Positions 7,728 through 14,622 of a stretch of 19,458 nt of DNA are shown here, one piece after another. Under the pieces are notes generated by a model. It was not told where the DNA came from, ran no database searches, and saw only the letters and a program-made list of their open reading frames with translations. The stretch is taken from NCBI GenBank assembly GCA_965651265.1, contig CBFGRV010000056.1, positions 1-19,458 of the forward strand, read 5' to 3'. Each line of letters starts with the position of its first letter. Positions within the stretch are counted from its first letter, which is position 1. The DNA is from CBFGRV01 sp965651265 (GTDB lineage Bacteria > Bacteroidota > Rhodothermia > Rhodothermales > VXPQ01). The position numbers were made by a program, and so were the translations under genes.

Positions 7728-7762
7728 ATAGCCGATAACATCCCGACTGCATAGATCAGGTC

Positions 7763-8755
7763 ATGAAGAAAATCAGCGTCAACATTTGGATGATGGCCGC
7801 CGGGTGGGTGCTCGTCACCGTCATCGGCTTCTACTATACCTTCCACCGGCAGCCTCAACAACTCGAGCACTTGCAGAAGGCTGAGAAGGTGGCCCGGCTC
7901 AAGAATGCCGAGCTCGTCTCGCTCGAGACGGAGCATGCCTCGCTTTCGCAACTCGCCGAGGGCGCCGTGCGCAAGTGGCGCGCGCGCTATAAGGTCATCC
8001 CCGATGAGCTGACCACGGCCGATGTCGTCGGCTATTTCAACGAGCTCACCACGTCGGGCTTCAAGAATTTCGACGTCAAATTTGCCGGTCAGCGCCGAAC
8101 GTCGGACTACTCCGTCTACACCTTCGATGTGAACGGACGAGCTTACTACAACAGTTTGTATCGCCTGATCTGGGAGCTCGAGAATAATCGCAACTTCTAT
8201 CGGGTGAAGGATCTCACGCTCGACCACATCGACCTGGTCACGGAGGTCAAGGACCTCGGGACGCAGCGCCTCGAAGTAATGGTGTCGTTCACCGGCCAGA
8301 TCGAGGCGTTCTTCAATGGCATCGAAGGAGCCAGTGCACCGCTCGAGATCGACCGCTCGATTTATGAGGACAGATCGATCACCGTTCGCAATGAGGATCT
8401 TCCGCCTGTGCCGCTCCAGCTGCTGCCGGACGTGAAGCCTGCCACCAACCCGTTCTATCCGGCCATCCTCGAGCGCATTCCGCCGAATACCTACAACCTC
8501 ATCGATGTGGAGCAGGCCGCGCTGGTCTCCATTGCAGGCGGCAAGGCGGTCTTCCAGGATGAACACGGTATCCGCGCCGTTGGCGTCGGAGAAAAGGTCT
8601 ACCTCGGTCAGATCACCCAGGTGGACCCGAGTGCCGGACGTGTGGTGGCGCGCCTGAACAAGGGCGGCATCGTCGATGAAGTCATCCGAGACCTCGAGCT
8701 CGAAGAACATTACCGGCAGGCTCTTGGGCCGGCAAGACTCACCCCCCTGAACTGA
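7763..8755 (+). CDS. PilO-PilP fusion (GspM/GspC-like), 330 aa
   Basis: Periplasmic arm of the alignment subcomplex, expected to pair with the PilN half of the preceding protein and to contact the secretin. A short cytoplasmic N-terminus precedes one membrane helix (about 7-25), a coiled coil (about 29-70) and a ferredoxin-like region (about 80-195), which together are PilO-like. After a Pro-rich linker, an NPF motif (229-231) begins a C-terminal domain of about 90 residues. It has the strand pattern of PilP/GspC homology domains: a hydrophobic strand, Gly-Gly-Lys-Ala, an Asp-Glu-His-Gly turn, then Val-Gly-Glu and Gly-Gln-Ile strands. PilP is normally a separate lipoprotein; here it would be held to the membrane through the PilO half. 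The gene starts 35 bases after the PilM-PilN fusion; no strong Shine-Dalgarno. Confidence 0.75.
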   Translation: MKKISVNIWMMAAGWVLVTVIGFYYTFHRQPQQLEHLQKAEKVARLKNAELVSLETEHASLSQLAEGAVRKWRARYKVIPDELTTADVVGYFNELTTSGFKNFDVKFAGQRRTSDYSVYTFDVNGRAYYNSLYRLIWELENNRNFYRVKDLTLDHIDLVTEVKDLGTQRLEVMVSFTGQIEAFFNGIEGASAPLEIDRSIYEDRSITVRNEDLPPVPLQLLPDVKPATNPFYPAILERIPPNTYNLIDVEQAALVSIAGGKAVFQDEHGIRAVGVGEKVYLGQITQVDPSAGRVVARLNKGGIVDEVIRDLELEEHYRQALGPARLTPLN

Positions 8756-8844
8756 TCCAGGCAACAGCACGAGAGGATCGTCGCTCTCGCCCGCGGGCAG
8801 CGACCCACCCGCTCTCCCGATCCACCAAAAGGATTGATAGAAAA

Positions 8845-10212
8845 ATGACTGTCCGAAAATTCAGCATCATATTCATTCTGGCGACGGCCTTCGGGCTGGT
8901 GTCGACGCTGATGACACCCGGCGTAGCGCGTGCGCAGGATCGGCCGTCGCAGCGACAACTGCGCACCTACGTGCCGCCTGACCAACTCGTCTCATTTCTG
9001 CCGTCCACGCCGTTCAATGTCTTCGTGGATTTCTTGAATCCGATCTTTGAGCGCGTGACGGGTAAGCAGATCGTAGACCCGACATCCGGTCAGTTCGCGA
9101 TCGGGATCTCCATCGCAGGGATGCATTTCATGGATGCCCTCGAGCTCGTCCTGGATTACCACGGGCTGGCCTACCGCGAGACGGATCGCTACTTCGTCGT
9201 CGAAGAGGCGCCGCAGCAGGGAGGCGTGCTCGATGCGGCGGCCGCGCGGGCCGGCGGAGGAGCCCGGGCCGAACAGACGGCGCGTCCAGCCACGTTGAGG
9301 ACGCGAGAGATCGAGATCAATGCGATCCTCTTCGAACTGAACGTGACGAAGGCACGTGAGCTGGGGCTGGACTGGAACGTCTTCTTCGGACAACAGACGA
9401 GTGGCGGTGGTCAGGGAGGAACTGGTGGTGGAGGGGGCACCGGATCGGGTGGAGTGCAGCAGGCGCGATTCCGCCTGCGCACAGACCGAATTTTCGATGA
9501 GTTCGACGAATACATCGACGCCCCCGACCAGATCGACTTCACGCAGCTCACTCAGTTCTTCCGCCTGCTGGAGAACGAAGGGCTCGGTGAGACCATCGCC
9601 AACCCGCAGATTACCGTGCAGAGCGGCGAGCAGGGTCGGATCCAGATTGGATCGGACATCCCCGTCCAGATCCGCGACTTCTCCGGAAACACGGTCACCC
9701 AGTTCTACTCGACCGGAATCATCGTGGAGGTCGTGCCGACGCTTCTCACGGAGCCCGTGGCCGACACCACCGGATCGCCGCGCCTCGACTTCATCCACCT
9801 GGACGTGAAGGTGGAGAAATCGGCGGGGCGCCCGAGCCTGCAGGGCGTCGTCATCGACCGGAACGACGCCACCACTCAGGTGCTGCTGCTCAACGGCGAG
9901 CAGACGATCATCGGTGGACTCTACACGAACGAGGAGTCTGTTTCGCGGCGAGGCGTGCCGCTGCTGAAGGATCTCCCGTGGTGGTTCTTCGGGCTGCGCT
10001 ACGTCTTTGGATACACGCAGACGACGACCACCCAGCGTGAGCTTCTCATCGTGCTGCAGGCGGACGTCCGAAACTCGCTCCCCGCACGGGCCAATCTGCC
10101 CTTCGAGCAGGATCAGATCGATCAGCGTCGGCGGAAAGTACGCCAGGTGCTGGAGCGGGCCGGCTTCGAGGAGGAGGCTCGCCGAGTCCCTGTCCCGGAG
10201 ACCAATCGTTAG
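8845..10212 (+). CDS. pilQ: Secretin PilQ (GspD/PilQ family), short form, 455 aa
   Basis: Outer-membrane ring that lets the pilus or pseudopilus reach the surface. A signal peptide (basic start, hydrophobic core, cleavage likely after ARA near residue 30) is followed by a single N-terminal domain of about 50-125 resembling the STN/N0 fold. The secretin core runs from about 153 to 420 and includes EIEINAILFELN (155-166), the gate-strand region and the conserved VPLLKDLPW (371-379). A glycine-rich stretch (186-203) interrupts the core after the first strands. At 455 residues it is much shorter than typical PilQ (about 700), with no AMIN domain and no series of N domains. The ATG at 8845 is preceded by AAAGGA. 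The last 60 residues are charged and helical, perhaps a pilotin-binding tail. The gene ends the locus ahead of a terminator. Confidence 0.92.
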   Translation: MTVRKFSIIFILATAFGLVSTLMTPGVARAQDRPSQRQLRTYVPPDQLVSFLPSTPFNVFVDFLNPIFERVTGKQIVDPTSGQFAIGISIAGMHFMDALELVLDYHGLAYRETDRYFVVEEAPQQGGVLDAAAARAGGGARAEQTARPATLRTREIEINAILFELNVTKARELGLDWNVFFGQQTSGGGQGGTGGGGGTGSGGVQQARFRLRTDRIFDEFDEYIDAPDQIDFTQLTQFFRLLENEGLGETIANPQITVQSGEQGRIQIGSDIPVQIRDFSGNTVTQFYSTGIIVEVVPTLLTEPVADTTGSPRLDFIHLDVKVEKSAGRPSLQGVVIDRNDATTQVLLLNGEQTIIGGLYTNEESVSRRGVPLLKDLPWWFFGLRYVFGYTQTTTTQRELLIVLQADVRNSLPARANLPFEQDQIDQRRRKVRQVLERAGFEEEARRVPVPETNR

Positions 10213-10225
10213 TGAATTGGCGACA

Positions 10226-10258
10226 GGGCAGCGCACGCGCCGTAACGCCGAGCTGCCC
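10226..10258 (+). other. Inverted repeat just after pilQ
   Basis: GGGCAGC (10226-10232) is perfectly complementary to GCTGCCC (10252-10258) across a 19-base loop, beginning 14 bases after the pilQ stop. No T-run follows. It may protect the 3' end or assist the real terminator 31 bases further on. Confidence 0.4.
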
Positions 10259-10288
10259 GACGCCATACAAATACGGACAGTTGATAGG

Positions 10289-10324
10289 GCCGCGTCCGAA
10301 CATCCGGGCGCGGCTTTTCTTTTT
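10289..10324 (+). terminator. Intrinsic terminator of the pilT-pilQ unit
   Basis: GCCGCGTCCG (10289-10298) pairs with CGGGCGCGGC (10305-10314), 10 bp with one T-G pair and a 6-base loop, followed by TTTTCTTTTT. It ends + strand transcription before the convergent - strand gene. On the - strand no T-run follows the stem, so it is not clearly bidirectional. Confidence 0.9.
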
Positions 10325-10339
10325 CAGCAACCGCTTGAT

Positions 10340-11182
10340 TCAGGGGGTTGGATCACCGCCCCCCGGATCCATCGATGGCGGCGAACCGTCAATCGGCTCC
10401 GCAGCCACGTCCAGCGTCTCCATCACTTCCGCCGCGGCGGGCGTGGCCACGGTGGCGAACCATGGCGGCGCGAAATAGTGCAGATGGTGGGCGTAGGGTC
10501 CGGTACGCTCGAGCTTCTGAAGTCCCTCGCGGATCGTCCAGTCGGTGAGCGTCTGAAACAGTCGATTGAGCCCCTCGTGGAGCCGTCGATTGACAATGAG
10601 ATGGGAGCCCTCGCCGATCACGGCAACGATCAGGGCGAGAAATCCTGCCTGATAGATGAATGCCCCGAAATCGACGTCGGAGGTCGGCGTCAGGGCCAGC
10701 ATGATACCGAAAACCAGGATGAGCAGGATATCAGGCAGGCTCGAACGCGGCATCAATTCCTGGAAGGCGTGCTGGTAGCGATGCAGTACGCGCTGATGCC
10801 TCTCACTGACGAGCATGTTGCTGGGAAAACGATTCGTCGCCAACGTTCTGAGGCCGCCGAGAATCCGGCTGCGGGCCCACATGTGATTTTCGTTCTCCAC
10901 ACACTTCTGGATGCTGCCCCCCGTGGCGATATACCTTAAGAAGTGTTCCTCCATGGAGATCTGCTTCAGGGCAGCATGCCCACGGAAGTACTGGACAACC
11001 TTTCGACCCGCGAAGAGGCACACGACTACCAGGAGCCCATATCGCCCTCCCGTGCTCTCGGGCATGTGGAGTACGAGAGGGATGAGGCCGACCGAGCAGG
11101 CCGTGCCGAGCAGGCCGAGGTACCTGAGGCGACTGAATGGCCGCCGCAGGATCGCCGCTGACGCGAGAACGTTTGAAACCAT
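10340..11182 (-). CDS. Unrecognised membrane protein, 280 aa
   Basis: Family not recognised. Four hydrophobic segments at about residues 22-38, 48-60, 149-165 and 173-196 predict a polytopic membrane protein. A charged region of about 85 residues, likely cytoplasmic, lies between the two hairpins, and a polar helix and proline-rich tail follow the last segment. The opposite strand is also open here (10007-10939), but its product has no hydrophobic pattern and is rich in Arg and Gly, so the - strand reading is preferred. The gene converges on pilQ and is transcribed away from the lipoprotein-like gene at 11280 across a 97-base gap. It belongs to neither neighbouring unit by direction. No catalytic motif is visible. 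Confidence 0.72.
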   Translation of the reverse strand: MVSNVLASAAILRRPFSRLRYLGLLGTACSVGLIPLVLHMPESTGGRYGLLVVVCLFAGRKVVQYFRGHAALKQISMEEHFLRYIATGGSIQKCVENENHMWARSRILGGLRTLATNRFPSNMLVSERHQRVLHRYQHAFQELMPRSSLPDILLILVFGIMLALTPTSDVDFGAFIYQAGFLALIVAVIGEGSHLIVNRRLHEGLNRLFQTLTDWTIREGLQKLERTGPYAHHLHYFAPPWFATVATPAAAEVMETLDVAAEPIDGSPPSMDPGGGDPTP

Positions 11183-11279
11183 TCGCTACAAACGGCAGGC
11201 AGTCAACTGTCAGGAAACGCTACGTACGATAACGATTGCGCGCGGAAATCGCGTCGAGATCCAGCCGGCACAATATAAA
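11183..11279. promoter_or_regulatory. Divergent intergenic region (candidate promoters both ways)
   Basis: 97 bases separate the two divergent genes, so promoters for both should lie here or extend into the coding ends. The last bases before the + strand ATG are AT-rich (AATATAAA) with no Shine-Dalgarno, a pattern known from Bacteroidota-type leaders. I could not pick out convincing -35/-10 pairs. Confidence 0.35.
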
Positions 11280-12692
11280 ATGTACGTTACCCGACCTTTC
11301 CAGGTCCACCTGGCCGTCCTCTGTATGTGCCTGTTCGCACAGGGCTGTTCGTCATTTCGAGTGCCCGATGAGCCGCTTCAGCCAACGCCTGTTACGCCGG
11401 TGTGGGATGCGCAAGCTCTCTACGATCACATCCGGTTTTTGAATCGGGATGATGTCCACGGGCGCGCGACGGGTACGCAGGCCTATGCTCGCGCTGCTGC
11501 GTATGTCGCGTCGCGGCTGAGCGAGTACGGGCTCCAGCCGGCCGTCGAGGGTGATTTCCGCACGATCTACAGCGCCCCCATCAACTTTCCGATTGGGGGG
11601 CATCTTCGGGCTGTCGGACTCGCCGATTCCGTGGTATTTCTGCCGGGCGTCGATTTCCTCGCGGACGGACGTTCCGACTCGGGCGAGGTGGCCGTATCGC
11701 GCTTCGTCGTCGTGGGCCACGAGACGCCGCCAGAGGCCCGCCTCGATCCTCCCTTCGGCATCATCGTGTTGCCGGGGGAGGAAGTCGACCTGGCTTCCTG
11801 GCAGCGATCGGGCGCGCAGTTGGCCCTTCTCGTCGGCCCCCTCCGCCCTCGGTTCGGGGAGCGGCCGATACGCGATTTCATCGTCATGCAGATCACTCCA
11901 GATGCGGTCCGGAGGCTGCTCCGCCCGGGCAACGAGCCTCTGGAGCCCTATCTGGACGAGCGCAGGGGCGAAGCCGTGTTTCTGGGGCGCACGCTTCGTG
12001 CGCACGCGATCTCCAGCTTTCAGGCTCGTGCGGGCGCCATCAACATGCTCGGCTACTTTTCCGGAAAACATCCCCTCCGAAGACATGAACTCGTGATTCT
12101 GTGCGCAGACATGGACGCGCTCGGACGCTATGCCGGCATCAATATCATGGACTTTCAGCGGTTCGGAACCGCCACGGCCGCCCTCCTGGAAGTCGTCAGG
12201 AATGTCGGCTTCGTGACGCAGCGATGGCAGGTGCCTGACCGAACCATCATGGTTGCGATCTGGTCCGGTTCGCGCGTGGGGCACGCGGGACTGCGCGCGT
12301 TTCTGGAGAATGCGACCTGGCCACTCTCCCGCATCCACTCCGTCGTGTATGTGGGCCTGACCGAAGACGATCGCCGGCACGTTCAGGCGATCCTGGACGA
12401 GCGCGGCATTCGCCTGGCGGCCGTTCCGCCACCGGCGACCCCTCTTCATACAGAAGACATCCTGCTCGTACCCGACACGGAGCTGCTCAGGGTTGCCCGA
12501 TCGCAGGACCGGAGCGTGCAAGCGCCGGAGGCCCTGGACATGTCGCAGCTCATCGACTCGGCCGTCGTTCGAGCTCAGGATCTGGCCGATCGGGCCTTTC
12601 GCCGGCTCATGATGGAGACCACGCACCCGGACTCCTTCTTGCCGGTTGATGAGGGTGCGCTCCAGCCGCCGACCGTCGGTGCAAGTCGGTAG
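11280..12692 (+). CDS. M28-like metallopeptidase homologue, probably inactive, putative lipoprotein, 470 aa
   Basis: The ATG at 11280 gives a signal sequence ending in LFAQGC, with C23 a plausible lipidation site although the lipobox is non-canonical. An in-frame ATG at 10911 would run through the antisense of the neighbouring gene and was rejected. The mature part follows the M28 (aminopeptidase-like) layout: an N-terminal helix region with HGRATGT near the start, a PA-like insert, and a C-terminal peptidase core with the family's strand order. The key residues are altered. The usual HxD ligand pair reads D277-M-D279, the GADDN loop is replaced by an IMDFQRFG stretch, and the catalytic Glu-Glu of the DGEE loop reads Ser331-Arg332. 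It may be a non-catalytic envelope protein. It starts the run that continues to the right edge. Confidence 0.78.
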   Translation: MYVTRPFQVHLAVLCMCLFAQGCSSFRVPDEPLQPTPVTPVWDAQALYDHIRFLNRDDVHGRATGTQAYARAAAYVASRLSEYGLQPAVEGDFRTIYSAPINFPIGGHLRAVGLADSVVFLPGVDFLADGRSDSGEVAVSRFVVVGHETPPEARLDPPFGIIVLPGEEVDLASWQRSGAQLALLVGPLRPRFGERPIRDFIVMQITPDAVRRLLRPGNEPLEPYLDERRGEAVFLGRTLRAHAISSFQARAGAINMLGYFSGKHPLRRHELVILCADMDALGRYAGINIMDFQRFGTATAALLEVVRNVGFVTQRWQVPDRTIMVAIWSGSRVGHAGLRAFLENATWPLSRIHSVVYVGLTEDDRRHVQAILDERGIRLAAVPPPATPLHTEDILLVPDTELLRVARSQDRSVQAPEALDMSQLIDSAVVRAQDLADRAFRRLMMETTHPDSFLPVDEGALQPPTVGASR

Positions 12693-12702
12693 TGCATTCG
12701 AC

Positions 12703-13509
12703 ATGATTCCATCGCTCCTCGCCGATAGCATCACTCCGAACATTGACCGGGCCGTTCACTATGCATTGCTGTGGGGGCTCGAAGGCCTGGAGCTTCGCAC
12801 GGTAGGCAAGGCGAACGATCGCGTGCCGTTCGTGAATGAGGCGAAGATCCGCGCACGCCTCGACGCGAGCGAGCTACCAGTCGTTGCCGTGGCCCCGGCC
12901 ATCTTCGAGGGATCTATCGATGATCACACGGCCCATCTGAACGATGTCGCGCAGTTTCAGGAAACTCTGCAATTCTGCCGTCGCCTTGGATGTGATCGTG
13001 TCGTCGTTGCGGGTTTTCGGGTGGATGATCACAGCCCGGGCGTTTCTGCCGAGAGCATGAGCGTCGCCGCTGCCACGCTCAAGAGGATCGGCGAGCAGGC
13101 GGCCCGTGCCGGGATTTCGATATGTGTATTGAACGAAGTCGGACACGCCGTGGATACCGGTCGCCGCCTACGCGAGATGCTCGATGCCGTCGACCACCCG
13201 GGTGTCCAGGCAGCCTGGGATCCCGTCGAGGCACTAAAAGCGGGTGAAGACCCGGATGAGGGGCTGCAGCATCTCCTCGGACAGGTGGGCCTGGTGCGCT
13301 GCCGCAACGCGGCGAGAGGGGGGAACGGATGGGAGCCCCGATCGATTGACAGTGGGGAAATTCGCTGGCCCGGACAGATCGAGACCCTCCACGCCTCCGG
13401 CTTCGAGGGACCCATCTCGCTGGTCGTCGATGCGGAGCCACGGCCGAAGGTGGGCCTTCGCGACGCAACCACGCTGATTCACTGGATCCGACGCTTTCGC
13501 AGCACTTAG
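12703..13509 (+). CDS. Xylose isomerase-like TIM-barrel protein (sugar phosphate isomerase/epimerase family), 268 aa
   Basis: TIM-barrel protein of the AP-endonuclease-2/xylose-isomerase superfamily. Members isomerise or epimerise sugars or related small molecules using divalent metal ions; the substrate here is unknown. Evidence is the alternating strand-helix pattern over the whole length, an early LWGLEGLELRT strand, a NEVGH motif (144-148, where others have ENH), WDP (172-174), and the late HASGFEGPISLVVD strand. At that last strand the usual Glu ligand appears replaced by Asp. The start at ATG 12703 is preferred over an upstream in-frame ATG at 12646 that overlaps the previous gene; the gap is then 10 bases. 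No clear Shine-Dalgarno. Its place ahead of PlsC suggests sugar or envelope metabolism, but this is weak. Confidence 0.82.
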   Translation: MIPSLLADSITPNIDRAVHYALLWGLEGLELRTVGKANDRVPFVNEAKIRARLDASELPVVAVAPAIFEGSIDDHTAHLNDVAQFQETLQFCRRLGCDRVVVAGFRVDDHSPGVSAESMSVAAATLKRIGEQAARAGISICVLNEVGHAVDTGRRLREMLDAVDHPGVQAAWDPVEALKAGEDPDEGLQHLLGQVGLVRCRNAARGGNGWEPRSIDSGEIRWPGQIETLHASGFEGPISLVVDAEPRPKVGLRDATTLIHWIRRFRST

Positions 13510-13536
13510 GCGGCCTCGGAAACCCGCACTCTTAGA

Positions 13537-14331
13537 ATGAGCGATGATGCACAGATACGGATGTCCACGGCGCATGAGGACACGCCACCTCCGAGCGTTG
13601 GATCACGCCTCCATTTCGTATGGTTCGCCATCGTGGCGACGCTCTGGACGGTCCCCATGGCCATCATTCAGCTCGTCAGCCACCGTTTTGCGCCGACTGC
13701 ACAGAACTTCAAACGCAATGCCCGTTGGTGGGCGCATACCATCCTCACACTCTCCGGCATCCGCGTTCACGTGACCGATCGCGCCCGCCTGGATCCCGCT
13801 CAACCCTACGTATTCGTCAGCAACCATCAAAACCTCCTCGACATCCTCGCATTGAGTGCCGCACTTCCGTATCCTTTCGGGTTCGTTGCCAAGGCAGAGC
13901 TGGCAAAAGTGCCATTTCTTGGATTCGCGATCCGCAATTCGGCCTCCGTTTTCATCGACCGAAGCGATCCTCGGAGTGCGGTGAGTAGCCTGCAGGCAGC
14001 GGGGGAGCGGATCCGCGCGGGTAACTCCGTGCTGCTCTTCGTCGAGGGCACGCGTTCCTACAGCGGCCGTCTCCAGCCTCTGAAGAAAGGGGCCTTCCAT
14101 GTGGCCATAGAGGCAGGTGTGCCGATGGTGCCCGTGGCCATTCTCGATGCGTACCGGCTCATGAATGAACAAAAGCGCCTGATGCGAAAGGGCACCATCC
14201 ACATCGTCATAGGCGAGCCCATTTCCCTCGAGGGTAGGTCCAGGCGCGACATTCCGGCGTTGATGGAGGCGACGCGATCGCGGCTCGAGGCAGAGCTCGT
14301 TGAATCGGAGGTTCATCCACTCGAAGAATAG
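13537..14331 (+). CDS. plsC: 1-acyl-sn-glycerol-3-phosphate acyltransferase (PlsC family), 264 aa
   Basis: Transfers an acyl chain to lysophosphatidic acid to form phosphatidic acid, the second acylation in membrane phospholipid synthesis, at the inner membrane. A hydrophobic segment at about 27-48 is followed by the acyltransferase motifs: NHQNLLD with H97 and D102 (the HX4D catalytic pair), VFIDR (motif II), FVEGTRS (168-174, motif III), and VPMVPVAI (motif IV). Length fits the family. The ATG at 13537 was chosen; an in-frame ATG at 13561 is also possible since neither has a good Shine-Dalgarno. It lies 27 bases after the TIM-barrel gene and 3 bases before gatC. Related lyso-lipid acyltransferases share these motifs, so the exact acceptor is not certain. 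Confidence 0.92.
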   Translation: MSDDAQIRMSTAHEDTPPPSVGSRLHFVWFAIVATLWTVPMAIIQLVSHRFAPTAQNFKRNARWWAHTILTLSGIRVHVTDRARLDPAQPYVFVSNHQNLLDILALSAALPYPFGFVAKAELAKVPFLGFAIRNSASVFIDRSDPRSAVSSLQAAGERIRAGNSVLLFVEGTRSYSGRLQPLKKGAFHVAIEAGVPMVPVAILDAYRLMNEQKRLMRKGTIHIVIGEPISLEGRSRRDIPALMEATRSRLEAELVESEVHPLEE

Positions 14332-14334
14332 CAC

Positions 14335-14622
14335 ATGTCCGTATCGATCGAAGAAGTTCGCTACATCGCGACACTCGCTCGCCTGAGCTTCACACCCGAC
14401 GAGGAGGCACGCCTTGCCGAGCAGCTCAGCAAGGTCCTCGAGTACATCGAGAAGCTGGACGAGCTCGACACGTCCGACGTCGCGCCCATGTCACACGTAC
14501 TCGATCTCCACAATGTATTTCGGAAGGATGTCGCGACCGCACGCATCTCCCGCGAGGAGGCCTTGAAGAATGCGCCCGATGCCGACGGGACCTACTTCCG
14601 CGTACCGAAGGTGATCGACTAG
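14335..14622 (+). CDS. gatC: Aspartyl/glutamyl-tRNA amidotransferase subunit C
   Basis: Small subunit of GatCAB, which converts Glu-tRNA(Gln) (and Asp-tRNA(Asn) in some bacteria) to the amidated form using glutamine. GatC wraps around GatA and helps assembly with GatB. All 95 residues fit the family: the N-terminal helix with VRYIATLARLSF, the LEYIEKLDELD helix, the conserved PMSHVLDLHNVFRKD stretch, and the C-terminal YFRVPKVI. The ATG is 3 bases after the plsC stop, and the next gene's ATG directly follows the gatC stop. gatA and gatB are not in the window; separated gat genes are common. Confidence 0.96.
   Translation: MSVSIEEVRYIATLARLSFTPDEEARLAEQLSKVLEYIEKLDELDTSDVAPMSHVLDLHNVFRKDVATARISREEALKNAPDADGTYFRVPKVID

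Noticed and set aside
8769..8788. Short inverted repeat CGAGAG/CTCTCG ahead of pilQ
   Set aside because: Six base pairs around an 8-base loop in G+C-rich DNA is weak and has no T-run or other support.
8992..10266. Long - strand open frame of 424 codons opposite pilQ
   Set aside because: The + strand carries clear secretin motifs.
10007..10939. + strand open frame of 310 codons across the end of pilQ and the - strand membrane protein
   Set aside because: It overlaps the pilQ 3' end out of frame, crosses a strong terminator, and encodes an Arg/Gly-rich product, whereas the - strand encodes clean membrane helices.
10911..11279. Upstream in-frame ATG extension of the M28-like gene
   Set aside because: It would add 123 non-conserved residues ahead of a clear signal sequence and overlap the divergent gene.
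11352..12743. Long - strand open frame of 463 codons opposite the M28-like gene
   Set aside because: The + strand reading has a signal sequence, lipid-type cysteine and M28-like layout; the - strand product is featureless.
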